From the NCBI GenBank assembly GCA_018401885.1, contig JAGYKB010000005.1:1-64000 (forward strand): a stretch of DNA of 64,000 nucleotides, in the 5' to 3' direction. Of the stretch, positions 1 to 8,742 are shown one piece after another (position 1 is the stretch's first letter; every line of letters starts with the position of its first letter). Both the position numbers and the translations under genes were made by a program. Source of the stretch: Gammaproteobacteria bacterium (GTDB lineage Bacteria; Pseudomonadota; Gammaproteobacteria; Pseudomonadales; Pseudohongiellaceae). Below the pieces are notes generated by a model that did not search any database, had not been told where the DNA came from, and saw only the letters and a list, made by a program, of their open reading frames with translations.

Positions 1-227
1 CGCAGCTTATGTGCGTAATCTGTGAAAAGCGGATTAGCGGGCCGCACGACCTCTACCGCCGGCAGCGGGCGCAATCGAGAGGCACTTAAGTCAAACAGAT
101 TCCATTCCGAAAGCCTTTGTGGTCGGGCATTCGCGGCAAAATTCGGCTGATCCTCACCGCATCCTGAAAGCGACAGCGCTGCGACAATTATCAGTGCTAA
201 ACGGGCGTTAACTGCTGGGTGAGCCAC
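1..227 (-). CDS. Lipoprotein, HNE_0200 (TIGR03806)-like, partial
   Basis: The reading frame enters at the left edge and holds the first 75 codons of a longer gene. It starts with GTG at 227; AGAGGAAA lies just upstream and the nearby ATG at 232 is in a frame that closes after 11 codons. The N-terminus is a lipoprotein signal with lipobox LSGC near residue 25, followed by a stretch containing LSEWNLFDL and LFTDYAHKLR. These resemble the start of the HNE_0200 family, exported proteins that regularly form a two-gene unit with the beta-helix family encoded next door. The order here (beta-helix gene first, same strand) fits that pairing. Function is unknown. The lipoprotein call is firm; the family call rests on a short stretch plus context. 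Confidence 0.7.
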   Translation of the reverse strand, partial: MAHPAVNARLALIIVAALSLSGCGEDQPNFAANARPQRLSEWNLFDLSASRLRPLPAVEVVRPANPLFTDYAHKL

Positions 228-319
228 GTCATCTTTCCTCTTTGTACTAGTCTTGCTGTATTCTCTTTCGGCTTCTTACTAACCCGTCCTACTGCCTGCA
301 TCTCGAGTCTTTAATGCGA

Positions 320-1570
320 TTACTCGGCGCTACCCACATCTCCGGGCAAGACGATTTTGCTCAAGCGTGGCTGTTCGCACAAATGCGGCGCAGAGTCGAA
401 AGAAGGCGCGGCAAAACCGTTCATTGCATCCAAGTTTACGAAGCTCATTCCGCCCTCGCCGAGGCATAGAATTTCCGCTGGGGTCTTGCTGGGCTCACCG
501 TTAGCATCCGGCAAAATAGCGCCGCCCCAAACTACATCTGGAATGGGCTGTCCCGTTGCGGCCTGAAGGGCAACTAAGGGTTCAGAGTCGGGACTATCGC
601 CGCCGCCCTCGAAGCTATTGTCATGGATATAAATTGCCTCGGGGAAAGGATCATAATTTGGATCATCTATTGGCAATCCGTTGATCAGGTAGCTTACGAT
701 CATGACGTTGGTCGTTTGATTGTCGACAAAACGATTGCCAAATATTTCGATACTGTCGTTCGCGAGGACCATCAATCCTGTACCCGCAGGAACTGTGCCA
801 ACGATATTGCCCTCTGGCGCGAAATTGTCGACGTTATTATTGACGATGTCGTTGTTAAACACGCGAGTGTTGCGGCCGCCTTGAACAGGGAGGTTCGGCA
901 GGTCGAAGACTAAGATACCGCCGGTGTTATTAGTCGCCACGTTGTCATATACATCGGCATAGGTAGAGTTTTCAATCTCGATGCCAGCTACATTATATTC
1001 GGCACGAGAGTTGCGCACGATGATTTGACTAGACTGCCCGACGTAAATGCCGGCATCGGAGGCGCCGATGGCTACGGCGCCCTCGATAAGAATATTTTTA
1101 GACTGCACTGGATAAATGCCGTAGGCACCGTTTGTTGTAAGCGGACCGCCAGTCCATTCAGTACGGACGTTGCGAATAACGACGTTCTCGCTCTGATTGA
1201 TCTTGAGTGCGTCCCCAACAGTGTCTTCTAATGCGAGATCCTCGAGCACGAAATCATTCGCATTGACTAGTAATCCTTCGGCTCCCTGTGCCTGATTCTT
1301 GAAGGAAAGAATAGAGACATCCATGCCCTCTCCGCGAATGGTAACGCCCGGCGCATTAAGCGACAGGCTGCGAGTCATTTCATGAACGCCCGCGGGAATT
1401 TCGATGACATCGCCCGGTTGCGCCATGATGAGCTTTTCTTGCAGCGCTTCTTCGAAGCTGAGTTCCGGCAGGGCGGGTTGGTCGGGAGCGCAGCTTGCCA
1501 CTATCAGCGCGGACGCGGTGCCTATGGTGATGTGGCGAATTGTTGAGCGAAGTGAATTGCGACTTGGCAT
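320..1570 (-). CDS. Parallel beta-helix repeat lipoprotein (TIGR03805-like)
   Basis: The protein has about 416 residues. The chosen ATG at 1570 has GTAGGGGTC upstream and puts a basic n-region and hydrophobic core directly before the lipobox VASC; the frame also stays open to 1639, giving 23 extra residues that would bury the signal. After the lipidated Cys comes a NosD-like right-handed beta-helix made of short turns rich in Asn, Val and Ile (for example VVIRNVRTEW, ILIEGAVAIG and IIVRNSRAEY), with a later segment EIFGNRFVDNQ. Families of this kind fold as stacked three-strand coils on the cell surface or in the periplasm. It lies directly upstream of the HNE_0200-like gene on the same strand, and the pair probably forms one unit. 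Substrate and role are not known. Confidence 0.8.
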   Translation of the reverse strand: MPSRNSLRSTIRHITIGTASALIVASCAPDQPALPELSFEEALQEKLIMAQPGDVIEIPAGVHEMTRSLSLNAPGVTIRGEGMDVSILSFKNQAQGAEGLLVNANDFVLEDLALEDTVGDALKINQSENVVIRNVRTEWTGGPLTTNGAYGIYPVQSKNILIEGAVAIGASDAGIYVGQSSQIIVRNSRAEYNVAGIEIENSTYADVYDNVATNNTGGILVFDLPNLPVQGGRNTRVFNNDIVNNNVDNFAPEGNIVGTVPAGTGLMVLANDSIEIFGNRFVDNQTTNVMIVSYLINGLPIDDPNYDPFPEAIYIHDNSFEGGGDSPDSEPLVALQAATGQPIPDVVWGGAILPDANGEPSKTPAEILCLGEGGMSFVNLDAMNGFAAPSFDSAPHLCEQPRLSKIVLPGDVGSAE

Positions 1571-1970
1571 TGCAGTGACCCCTACTGAAGCGTTATTCCG
1601 GTATCCCTTTGTTTGTATCGCACTCTGAGCAGAAAGCAATTCTGAGTTTGATCCAAATGCTAGGATTTCGTTTTTTAACCTGTTTGCAGCAGTATAGAAG
1701 GATTAGTAGACAGTTCGCAACGCGCGATAGGGAGAAATTCTTGAGGCTCAGGATCGCCTGCGCGACGTCATTTCTAGTTCATTCCGACGAGGGAGCAATG
1801 ATGGCTTAAGACTTCTTTCTTAATTAGGAGTATGTAGCAATGTCGCAGGTGCTAGGTTATGCTCGAGAGAGTTTGATGCGCCTGCTTTTGGCACTTTCTC
1901 AGGGTTTTCAGGCCCTCAGTTTAGATGTATCTCTATTATCGATCTTTCTTTAAAGGAGACGAGTCGCCCA
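1571..1970. other. Divergent intergenic region
   Basis: About 400 bases separate the minus-strand beta-helix gene from the plus-strand TRAP gene. It must hold the promoters of both transcription units. Apart from the 37-codon ORF at 1840-1953 listed separately, I see no RNA gene and no convincing palindrome. A 66-codon plus-strand frame at 1609-1809 has no usable ribosome binding site and looks accidental. Confidence 0.4.
1840..1953 (+). CDS. Possible 37-aa leader ORF before TRAP operon
   Basis: A short frame starts with ATG at 1840, preceded by TTAGGAG with nine bases spacing, and stops with TAA at 1951. The stop codon is part of TAAAGGAGAC, whose AAAGGAG is the Shine-Dalgarno of the TRAP binding-protein gene at 1971. 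A ribosome finishing this ORF would therefore sit on the next gene's initiation signal, an arrangement compatible with translational coupling or a leader peptide. The predicted peptide is hydrophobic (LMRLLLALSQGFQAL in the middle). No homology is claimed, and chance is a real alternative at this length. Confidence 0.25.
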   Translation: MSQVLGYARESLMRLLLALSQGFQALSLDVSLLSIFL

Positions 1971-3182
1971 ATGACCGCTCGCATTTTTTCCTTGCTCTCC
2001 AACTGTCCTTTCTTTTTCCGATTTGCAATCGCCTCACTATTCTCGATCGGCAGCGCCTTCGCCGCGAGCGTAGGCTCTGTGCCTGCGCAAGCTGGTATCG
2101 AATTACCTCGCACGATGGCATGGTCTGCCTATCCGACTGGCACTGGCGGATACAGTCAGGCAGTAGCGCTTGGAAATATTTTACAAAGGACTTATGGCGT
2201 TAACCTGCGAGTGATTCCTGGTCGCAATGATGTGTCCCGACTCGCAACTCTGCGAGCGGGTCGCGTGCATTTCTCTGCCGGCGGCTCTGAGGCGGTCTAT
2301 GCGCAAGAGGGGATTCTTAACTTTGCCTCAAAAATTTGGGGACCACAGCCAGTGCGCGCGCTACTCTCAAACTTTTCCGATAGCTGCTCTTTCACTTTCG
2401 CTACTGCCGCGGATGCCAACATCTACGGTGTCGCTGATCTTAAAGGCAAGCGAGTGACATTCGTGCAAGGCGCGCCTTCACTCAATAACGCGACGGCTGC
2501 TTTACTCTCCTACGCAAACTTGACATGGGATGACGTGATTCGGGTCGAGGTTGGGGGCTACAATGCGTCGATCGATGCGATTCTGAATAATCGTGCGGAC
2601 GCCGCCGGCGGCGCCTGCAACTCACCACCTTTTTTGCGCGTCGAAGCGTCGCCGCGTGGATTAAGATTCCCCGCTCTACCTCATAACGATGCCGAAGCGA
2701 TCGCACGGGTTCGCCAGCGCCTTCCTTGGTATGTGCCACACGTTGCCTACGAAGGGCCGACTCTGCCTGCTGAGGGGCTCGAGGTATTCACCTCAGCCTA
2801 TCCGCTTCTCGTTGGTCTGGATACATCAGAGGAGGCGATGGTGTATAGCACCGTCAAGATCATGCATCGTCACTATGAAGAATATAGAGACAGTGCGCCT
2901 GGCGCGATGGGGTGGACATTCGCGCGGCAGAAGTTGGAACAAGCGTTTTTGCCATTCCACGAAGGCGCGATTCGTTACTTTAAGGAAAGCGGAGAATGGA
3001 CTCCCGAAGCCGCTGCTCAGAACGACAAGAATCTCTATCGACAGGCTGTGCTAAAACGGGCCTGGGATGCATTTTTACCCACTGCGCCAGACGACTATGA
3101 TGACTTCGAAAAGGCGTGGCTCGCCGCTCGCTTGGAAGCGCTCGAGGCAGAGGGGCTTGTGACGCTTGCCGACAGTCTCTAG
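1971..3182 (+). CDS. TAXI family TRAP transporter solute-binding protein
   Basis: This is the periplasmic binding component of a tripartite ATP-independent transporter of the TAXI type (403 aa). Residues 1-31 form a signal peptide ending near SAFA. The mature protein shows the family pattern: YPTGTGGYSQAVALGNIL near the start, then VIPGRNDVSRLATLRAGRVHF, the LKGKRV segment, and a C-terminal half that includes the RVRQRLPWYVP stretch. AAAGGAG lies at a good distance upstream of the ATG. The fused permease follows 132 bases downstream, so the two genes make a complete system. The substrate cannot be read from sequence; TAXI systems are commonly linked to small organic acids or amino acids. The length is somewhat above the roughly 320-350 aa usual for the family. 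Confidence 0.9.
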   Translation: MTARIFSLLSNCPFFFRFAIASLFSIGSAFAASVGSVPAQAGIELPRTMAWSAYPTGTGGYSQAVALGNILQRTYGVNLRVIPGRNDVSRLATLRAGRVHFSAGGSEAVYAQEGILNFASKIWGPQPVRALLSNFSDSCSFTFATAADANIYGVADLKGKRVTFVQGAPSLNNATAALLSYANLTWDDVIRVEVGGYNASIDAILNNRADAAGGACNSPPFLRVEASPRGLRFPALPHNDAEAIARVRQRLPWYVPHVAYEGPTLPAEGLEVFTSAYPLLVGLDTSEEAMVYSTVKIMHRHYEEYRDSAPGAMGWTFARQKLEQAFLPFHEGAIRYFKESGEWTPEAAAQNDKNLYRQAVLKRAWDAFLPTAPDDYDDFEKAWLAARLEALEAEGLVTLADSL

Positions 3183-3240
3183 CGGACATTCATTCTATTC
3201 AGCGTTGAGTTTTGCAACTGATAGCTTTCAGTTTCGGATC

Positions 3241-3305
3241 AAGGGTTAACAGTGAAGAGTTTGGGTTTAAGGGTTAGGAGTTAGAAGTTAGGAGTTTAGA
3301 GTGAA
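3241..3305 (+). repeat. Degenerate TTAGGAG-type direct repeats
   Basis: The gap between the two TRAP genes carries an imperfect purine-rich repeat with the unit GTTAGGAGTTA occurring at 3273 and again near 3287, preceded by the similar GGGTTTAAGGGTTAG. Two AGGAG cores result, at about 3276 and 3290, but both lie some 20-35 bases before the ATG at 3315, too far for a normal Shine-Dalgarno. It could be slippage-derived or could tune translation of the permease. Confidence 0.5.
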
Positions 3306-3314
3306 CGAAAAAAT

Positions 3315-5213
3315 ATGAGCGATTTGAAACAAACACCTCGACAGGGCGATTCCTCAGAACTAGGCAGCGCCATTGCCTTAAAAGGGGATGCGCCTGCACC
3401 GAGCATTCGCTATCGGGCGCTCTCTGTTCGGTGGCGTACAGTGATGGCGATACTTACCGGCGCATCGATTTTGCTCGCGATTAACCAGGTATTCAATTTG
3501 GGCTTTTTCGTTGGTTATGTGCTGCTCGACAGCCGGTACATGTATCTGATCACGGGCGTCATGTTGAGTATGGTTTTTGTCACATTTCCAGCGACCAAAC
3601 ACAGCCCGACACATGTGCCCTGGTATGACATAGTTATCATGCTCGTGATTGCCGGCGTGTTTTCATATTTTGCCTTTTATGCAGAGCGTATCGTGCTCGA
3701 GGCGTGGGAATATGCGGCGCCGCCGATTGGTGTTTGGCTGGCTCTAGTAACATGGGTCATTGTTATGGAAGCAGGTAGGCGCGCCGGTGGCTGGCCTGTA
3801 TTTGTGATCGTCGCTATTTTCTCGCTCTACCCGACATTCGCCGACTCACTGCCCGATGTGATGGCCGCGCTAAGCATTCCCGTGCAAGACGTTGCGATGT
3901 TTCATGTGATGGGCGAAGAAAGCCTGTTCGGCATTCCGATGCAGGTATTTGCTCAGCTTGTCTTTGGCTTTCTGGTGTTTGGAGTTTCGCTGCAATACAC
4001 CGGAGGCGGGCCCTTTTTCATTAATCTCGCTTTCGCGCTACTTGGGCACAAGCGCGGAGGCCCCGCAAAAGTATCCATTTTTTCCAGCGGCCTAATGGGG
4101 TCAATGAGCGGCGGGCCAATAAGTAACGTGCTCACCACCGGTCCGCTATCGATACCGGCGATGCAGCGCATCGGCTTCACGCGCGAATATGCCGCTGGCG
4201 TGGAGGCGTGCGCCTCGACAGGCGGCGTTTTGATGCCGCCGATTATGGGTGCTACGGCGTTTGTCATGGCGAGCTTTCTAAACATAAGTTACGTCACTGT
4301 TGCGATCGCTGCGATCGTTCCTTCGCTCTTGTATTTTTTTGGACTCTTCATGCAAATCGATGCCCACGCGGCCCGCGATAACCTGCAAGGCTTGCCGAAA
4401 GAGGAGCTGCCGAAGATAGGCGCTGTATTCCGTGACGGCTGGTATTTTATCGCTGTGTTTGCCGCACTGATTTGGATGCTTGTTTTCATGCAACGAGAAG
4501 CTGTTGCTCCGTTTTATGCAACTGCGCTGCTGCTCGTGATCAACCAGTTCACCAAGCATAGACTCGATGTTAATAAGCTACTCGAGTTAGTCGCGACGAT
4601 GGGAAAACTGTTGGCCGAGCTCGCGGGTATTCTCGCCGCCATTGGCCTCATCATTGGCGGTTTAGCAGTAACGGGTATTGCCGGCACGATTGCGAACGAC
4701 CTTGTCTATTTGGCCGGCGATAATGTGCTTATTCTTCTCCTGATGGGAGCACTGACGAGTTTTATTTTAGGTATCGGCATGACGGTGACCGCTGCTTATA
4801 TCTTCCTAGCCATCGTGTTAGTTCCGGCATTAACAAACTCGGGACTTGATCCTCTCGCAAGCCATATGTTTGTTATGTACTGGGGTATGCTAAGTTTCAT
4901 TACGCCACCCGTTGCGCTGGCAGCCTTTGCTGCGGCCTCTGTCGCACAAGTGTCGCCTATGCGTGCAGGATTCGAAGCCATGCGACTCGGCGCAATTATT
5001 TATTTTGTTCCATTCTTCTTTGTGTTTAACCCAGCGTTATTATTACAGGGGTCGTGGCTAGAAAATATTCAGGCACTGTCGACTGCGCTGGTGGGTGTAG
5101 CCTTAGTCTCTGCTGCATTGCAGGGCTATTTAATCGGTCTGGGTGATTTGGGCCGCGGCGCGTTAAGTTTATTGGTGCGGGGTTTTATCGGCGTCCCGCG
5201 GGTATCACTTTAG
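3315..5213 (+). CDS. TRAP transporter permease, fused small and large subunits
   Basis: This inner-membrane permease of 632 residues is the 4TM-12TM fused form typical of TAXI-type TRAP systems. The N-terminal 200 residues carry the small DctQ-like membrane bundle, including WYDIVIMLVIAGVFSYFAFY. The large DctM-like half includes the signature GLMGSMSGGPISNVLTTG, then STGGVLMPPIMGATAFVM, and a second inverted repeat containing LGIGMTVTAAYIFLAIVLVPAL and the SFITPPVALAAFAAASVA motif. These conserved Gly/Pro/Ser-rich hairpins form the transport site in this superfamily. It uses a sodium or proton gradient rather than ATP. The ATG lacks a close ribosome binding site; see the repeat upstream. It works with the binding protein at 1971-3182. 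Confidence 0.93.
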   Translation: MSDLKQTPRQGDSSELGSAIALKGDAPAPSIRYRALSVRWRTVMAILTGASILLAINQVFNLGFFVGYVLLDSRYMYLITGVMLSMVFVTFPATKHSPTHVPWYDIVIMLVIAGVFSYFAFYAERIVLEAWEYAAPPIGVWLALVTWVIVMEAGRRAGGWPVFVIVAIFSLYPTFADSLPDVMAALSIPVQDVAMFHVMGEESLFGIPMQVFAQLVFGFLVFGVSLQYTGGGPFFINLAFALLGHKRGGPAKVSIFSSGLMGSMSGGPISNVLTTGPLSIPAMQRIGFTREYAAGVEACASTGGVLMPPIMGATAFVMASFLNISYVTVAIAAIVPSLLYFFGLFMQIDAHAARDNLQGLPKEELPKIGAVFRDGWYFIAVFAALIWMLVFMQREAVAPFYATALLLVINQFTKHRLDVNKLLELVATMGKLLAELAGILAAIGLIIGGLAVTGIAGTIANDLVYLAGDNVLILLLMGALTSFILGIGMTVTAAYIFLAIVLVPALTNSGLDPLASHMFVMYWGMLSFITPPVALAAFAAASVAQVSPMRAGFEAMRLGAIIYFVPFFFVFNPALLLQGSWLENIQALSTALVGVALVSAALQGYLIGLGDLGRGALSLLVRGFIGVPRVSL

Positions 5214-5395
5214 CGCTCCCCGCCGGCAGGTTGTTTGGGACCAGCCAGCTTACTCACCTAGCGATATCAGGGGGGGCTCTGGCTCTAGGACTTGGTCTAA
5301 GGAAAATAAATTCTGTAACGTTCAATACACAGGCTTAGTAAGAGCTTGTTTCGTTGAGCATCGAACGCTTGTGAGAATCAAAGGATAGCTATGTT

Positions 5396-5800
5396 ATGAA
5401 TAAACTGACGAGAGGCTTTCGAGACCTTGTTGCAGAGGCTGAGAAAGAGATCGAAGTCTTGAGTCCTGGGCAGGTTCGATCAGCGCTCGACTCGGCCACT
5501 GGCGACTTACTACTCGTCGACCTGCGAGACATACGGGAGGTAAAAAGAGAGGGGCGCATTGCCGGTTCTTTACACGTGCCTCGAGGCATGCTCGAATTTT
5601 GGATTGACCCCGAGAGCCCTTACTATCGACGCGAGTTCGAAGAGGTCGACAGGTTAATACTTTACTGTAACAAAGGCTGGCGTTCTGCGCTTGCCGCGCA
5701 AACACTAAAAAAAATGGGTGCCGAAGGTGTCGTGCATATGCAGGGCGGCATGGAGGCTTGGAAAAACGAGGGTGGGGCGATCGAGCAGGTGCCTCATTGA
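5396..5800 (+). CDS. Rhodanese-like domain protein
   Basis: This is a single-domain rhodanese of 134 aa, with no signal peptide. The fold is recognisable from LLLVDLRDIREVKREGRIAG (residues 38-57), the HVPRGMLEFW segment, and the active-site loop YCNKGWRSALAA with the putative persulfide-carrying Cys at residue 91. The C-terminus shows the usual VVHMQGGMEAW motif. Such proteins move sulfur from thiosulfate or a protein persulfide to an acceptor; the physiological partner is unknown. AAAGGA stands ten bases before the ATG. It lies 182 bases after the TRAP permease and 45 bases before the VOC gene, so it may be cotranscribed with the genes downstream. Confidence 0.88.
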   Translation: MNKLTRGFRDLVAEAEKEIEVLSPGQVRSALDSATGDLLLVDLRDIREVKREGRIAGSLHVPRGMLEFWIDPESPYYRREFEEVDRLILYCNKGWRSALAAQTLKKMGAEGVVHMQGGMEAWKNEGGAIEQVPH

Positions 5801-5845
5801 TCGCGCAACGGTGAATTGCGCAACAACGAAGAGTGAGCAAAGCCG

Positions 5846-6856
5846 ATGCGAAATCTGTTAAGACGAGTTTTGTTGCCACCGCGCCTACTCTGCCTGCTGG
5901 GTCTTGTTGTGTTCGTTATGAATACAGCTCATGCCCAGTCGCACAAAAATTTCCCAGCACTCGCGCTCATAGGCTATCAAGCGTTTGCTTTACGAGTGAG
6001 CGACATCGAGCAATCCGTCCGGTTCTACAGTGATGTCTTTGGCACGGCGCCCGTACTTGATGCCAAGCGGGCTACCTATCCAGTCGGTCAGGGCAACAGG
6101 CATTTCGTCCTCTTTGAAGCTGAAGAAGGTGAGCCGCTAGGGTTTGCTTGGATTGGTCTTGGAATTCGCGATTATGATAAAGACGCTGTCGGCGATGTGT
6201 TAACGCAGCTTGGTTTTACACGCACCGCGGGACCTAAACAAGCGCCTTTGGACCGCGCCATGCGATTCTGGATCGACGAAAGCTGGGGACAAGACGCACT
6301 TTTCTTCGCCGATGCTGAGGGTATCGTGTTCCGCGTGATGTCGATAGAGGATTGCGGTACTTGTCCTTCTAAAGTTGCCTCTGAGGGATTGTTTACGGCT
6401 CTGGGCATAAATCATTTCACCAATTTTGTCGCTAATTACGAGCGGGCAAATCGCTTATTTTTTGACGGGTTCGGGCTCGGTATACTCGCTTATCAAGGAC
6501 CAAGTTCGCCGACTGTGAGTCTTGGCGATGGGCTGCAGTTTCTGATGTATGTTGGCGGCACTGATAGCGCTGCCCCTACTGCAGTGGGCCGCACCGATCA
6601 TGTTAGTCTCAGCGTGGCTGCATTCGATGTCGAAGCTATGCGAGCTCGATTCACGGACTACGGCCTGACGCCGGTTGAAGGACAGCGGCCACCGCGTCCC
6701 CTAACTCATTGGGTGAGCCTTCGACTGCCTAACAGGGGAGGCGCAGAGGGTGGGACGCCGGAAGTCTATTTCAGCGATCCCGATGGTCTTGCCATTCAGA
6801 TACAAGATGCCGGCTATTGTGGAGGCGGTGGCTATCTCGGTGATCAATGCGACTAA
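5846..6856 (+). CDS. Exported VOC (glyoxalase/bleomycin-resistance) family protein
   Basis: The 336-residue protein has two vicinal-oxygen-chelate modules behind an N-terminal signal or anchor (hydrophobic LLCLLGLVVFVMNTAHAQ, likely cleaved after AHA). Module one begins YQAFALRVSDIEQSVRFYSDVFG at about residue 44. Module two begins INHFTNFVANYERANRLFFDGFG and ends with EVYFSDPDGLAIQIQD, the typical closing strand of this fold. The C-terminus is Gly- and Cys-containing (YCGGGGYLGDQC). VOC proteins are lyases, isomerases or dioxygenases that use a metal bound by His/Glu; I cannot assign a reaction or a complete metal site. An exported VOC protein is less common than the cytosolic form. It sits between the rhodanese and an aldo/keto reductase, all on the same strand. 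Confidence 0.85.
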   Translation: MRNLLRRVLLPPRLLCLLGLVVFVMNTAHAQSHKNFPALALIGYQAFALRVSDIEQSVRFYSDVFGTAPVLDAKRATYPVGQGNRHFVLFEAEEGEPLGFAWIGLGIRDYDKDAVGDVLTQLGFTRTAGPKQAPLDRAMRFWIDESWGQDALFFADAEGIVFRVMSIEDCGTCPSKVASEGLFTALGINHFTNFVANYERANRLFFDGFGLGILAYQGPSSPTVSLGDGLQFLMYVGGTDSAAPTAVGRTDHVSLSVAAFDVEAMRARFTDYGLTPVEGQRPPRPLTHWVSLRLPNRGGAEGGTPEVYFSDPDGLAIQIQDAGYCGGGGYLGDQCD

Positions 6857-6904
6857 TGCCTCGGCTTCGCGACTAAATTTATAGAAGAGAATAAGGACGA
6901 CACT

Positions 6905-7924
6905 ATGGAATACCGTTACATCGGCAAGAGTGGCCTTCGCGTCACACCTATCTGCATGGGGACAATGAGCTTTGGCAGTTGGAGCGACAAGAAAGAGTCA
7001 TTTAAAATTCTCGACACAGCCTTCGATCGCGGTATCAATTTCTTCGACACCGCCGAGGTCTACCCCGTGCCGCCGAATGCGGAAACCGTCGGTGTTACTG
7101 AGAAGATTTTTGGGGAATGGATCCAAACTAAACCGCGCGACTCGCTGATTGTTGCGACCAAGGTTGCCGGTGCGGCAGCAGGATGGTTTGTGCCGCCGGT
7201 TCGACATGGCATGACCGCCATCGATCGGTTTCATATCGAGACGGCAATCGAAGGCAGTTTGCGTCGACTCGGCACCGATTATATCGATCTTTATCAAGTG
7301 CATTGGCCAGATCCGATCGTGCCAATCGAAGAGTCGATGGACGCGCTTGATCGCCTTGTGCAGGCGGGGAAGGTTCGGTATCTCGGCACTTCGAACGAGA
7401 CTACCTATGGACTCACAAAGGCGAACACAATTGCGTCTTATGAGGGATATGCCAAATTCCAATCGATACAGAATAATTTCTCATTGCTGCACCGACGTTT
7501 CTTGGATGAATTAGCCGACGCGTGTCGTAAAGAAAACGTCTCGTTGTTGCCCTATTCGCCGATCGGCGGCGGGGTGCTCAGTGGTAAATATAATGTGCCT
7601 GAGGTGCCAAAAGGCTGTCGCTTCGGTGATTATCATTATCACGACAATCCCCGTCAGCGTGCGATGGCGGACAGGTTCGTCAATGAGGGTACGCTGGCGG
7701 CTACAGCCAAATATCTCGAGATAGCGAAAGAGGCAGGCATGTCACCAGTCACGCTTGCAACAGCTTGGAGCATGAATTTCGATTTTGTCGCCTCGACGAT
7801 TATCGGTGCACGCACGGCTGCGCAACTCGAGGAGTCTCTCGCGGCGCTCGACGTGACATTATCGGACGAAGTGATGAAACAGTGCGATGAAGTGCACAAA
7901 CTTATTCCTTATCCGATGGGGTGA
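6905..7924 (+). CDS. Aldo/keto reductase, Tas-like
   Basis: This cytosolic NAD(P)H-dependent oxidoreductase (339 aa, TIM barrel) is close in pattern to E. coli Tas. The aldo/keto reductase tetrad is visible: Asp48 and Tyr53 in FFDTAEVYP, Lys86 in IVATKVAG, and His133 in LYQVHWPDP. The stretch VYPVPPNAETVGVTE is nearly the Tas pattern. The cofactor-binding end shows STIIGARTAAQLEESL. The carbonyl substrate is unknown. Translation starts at ATG 6905 behind AAGGACGAC. The eroded nuclease gene begins six bases after its stop. Confidence 0.92.
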   Translation: MEYRYIGKSGLRVTPICMGTMSFGSWSDKKESFKILDTAFDRGINFFDTAEVYPVPPNAETVGVTEKIFGEWIQTKPRDSLIVATKVAGAAAGWFVPPVRHGMTAIDRFHIETAIEGSLRRLGTDYIDLYQVHWPDPIVPIEESMDALDRLVQAGKVRYLGTSNETTYGLTKANTIASYEGYAKFQSIQNNFSLLHRRFLDELADACRKENVSLLPYSPIGGGVLSGKYNVPEVPKGCRFGDYHYHDNPRQRAMADRFVNEGTLAATAKYLEIAKEAGMSPVTLATAWSMNFDFVASTIIGARTAAQLEESLAALDVTLSDEVMKQCDEVHKLIPYPMG

Positions 7925-7930
7925 CGTTCA

Positions 7931-8738
7931 GTGAGACAGCTCGCGCTTCTCTTGTTTTTTCTAAGCAGCAGCGTTGTTGCCGCAGATATAGAGCCGATAA
8001 TCGTCCATTGCCTGGATGGCTCGTGTCCCGTTTGGCATGGCGATGACGCTGAAGATGAGATTGTCGTACGCCAGCTTTTCGCGTCTCAGGTTGACTCTAT
8101 GGGCGACGGGCAGCTGCCACGCTGGGTCGCCTACCGCGTTTTAGGCGAGGGCATAGGAGTCGCGTCTCTTCTCCTCGCGAGTGGTGGCCGAATCGTTGCT
8201 GGCGGGTTCGAGTGAACAGCAACTCGCCGCCAATGCGCAGATGAGGCTGCAGCAGCCGGATCTAACTGATTCTCAAGATCGCGACTACCGCCTCACCGAG
8301 GTCACGCTGCTTGCAGCCGAACAAGGAAGGCTCGCGCCGATGACGAGTTTTTCCGCAACGCCGTTTTGGGACGAGTTAAACCTTCTGTCGAACAGGGCTC
8401 GGTTGCCTAGCGATTTAAGACAGGGGCCGTGGTCTCTGTTAGATCAGACACTAAACGAACTTGCAGCGCGGCAGTTAGTCAGTTCAGATGGACGCAGCGC
8501 GGCGGTTTTTGTGGTGTCCGGACCGCTGCCCGCGACGGAGTCTGAAGAGGAAGGATTTTTCAAAATTGCTGTTCTAGACGGACGCTACGCGGCCTTCGCC
8601 TTCCCATCATCAACGCAAAGTCATAGACACTTTTGCGCGTCGCTCACATCGCTCGCGGAGATCGAAAGTCGCGCGCAGCTTACTCTGTTTAAGAATCAAC
8701 AAGTAGCACCGGGCCTCGCGCTCGGCTGTGTGGAATAA
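7931..8738 (+). pseudogene. Relic of exported DNA/RNA non-specific endonuclease (NUC family)
   Basis: Two overlapping plus-strand frames (7931-8215 and 8157-8738) together spell one NUC-like protein. The first has a signal peptide ending VVAA, then RQLFASQVD and LPRWVAYRVLG. The second continues with SRVVAESLLAGSSEQQLA, TEVTLLAAEQGRLAPMTSF and LRQGPWSLLDQTLNEL. The join needs a +1 shift within the pyrimidine-rich stretch around 8160-8178. The catalytic DRGH signature is replaced by EQGR (8319-8330), and the later Asn and Glu positions of the LNQGPW..LE block read Arg and Asp. Frame loss plus loss of catalytic residues argues for decay. A sequencing error could explain the shift, but not the missing His. 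Confidence 0.72.
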
Positions 8739-8742
8739 ATTA

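Noticed and set aside
1609-1809. 66-codon frame upstream of the TRAP genes
   Set aside because: There is no usable binding site, it overlaps the beta-helix gene's upstream region, and the predicted peptide has no structure or similarity I can see.
8157-8738. Treating the second nuclease frame as an independent gene starting at GTG 8181
   Set aside because: Its first residues continue the NUC pattern of the upstream frame, and it would lack a signal peptide and the N-terminal part of the fold.
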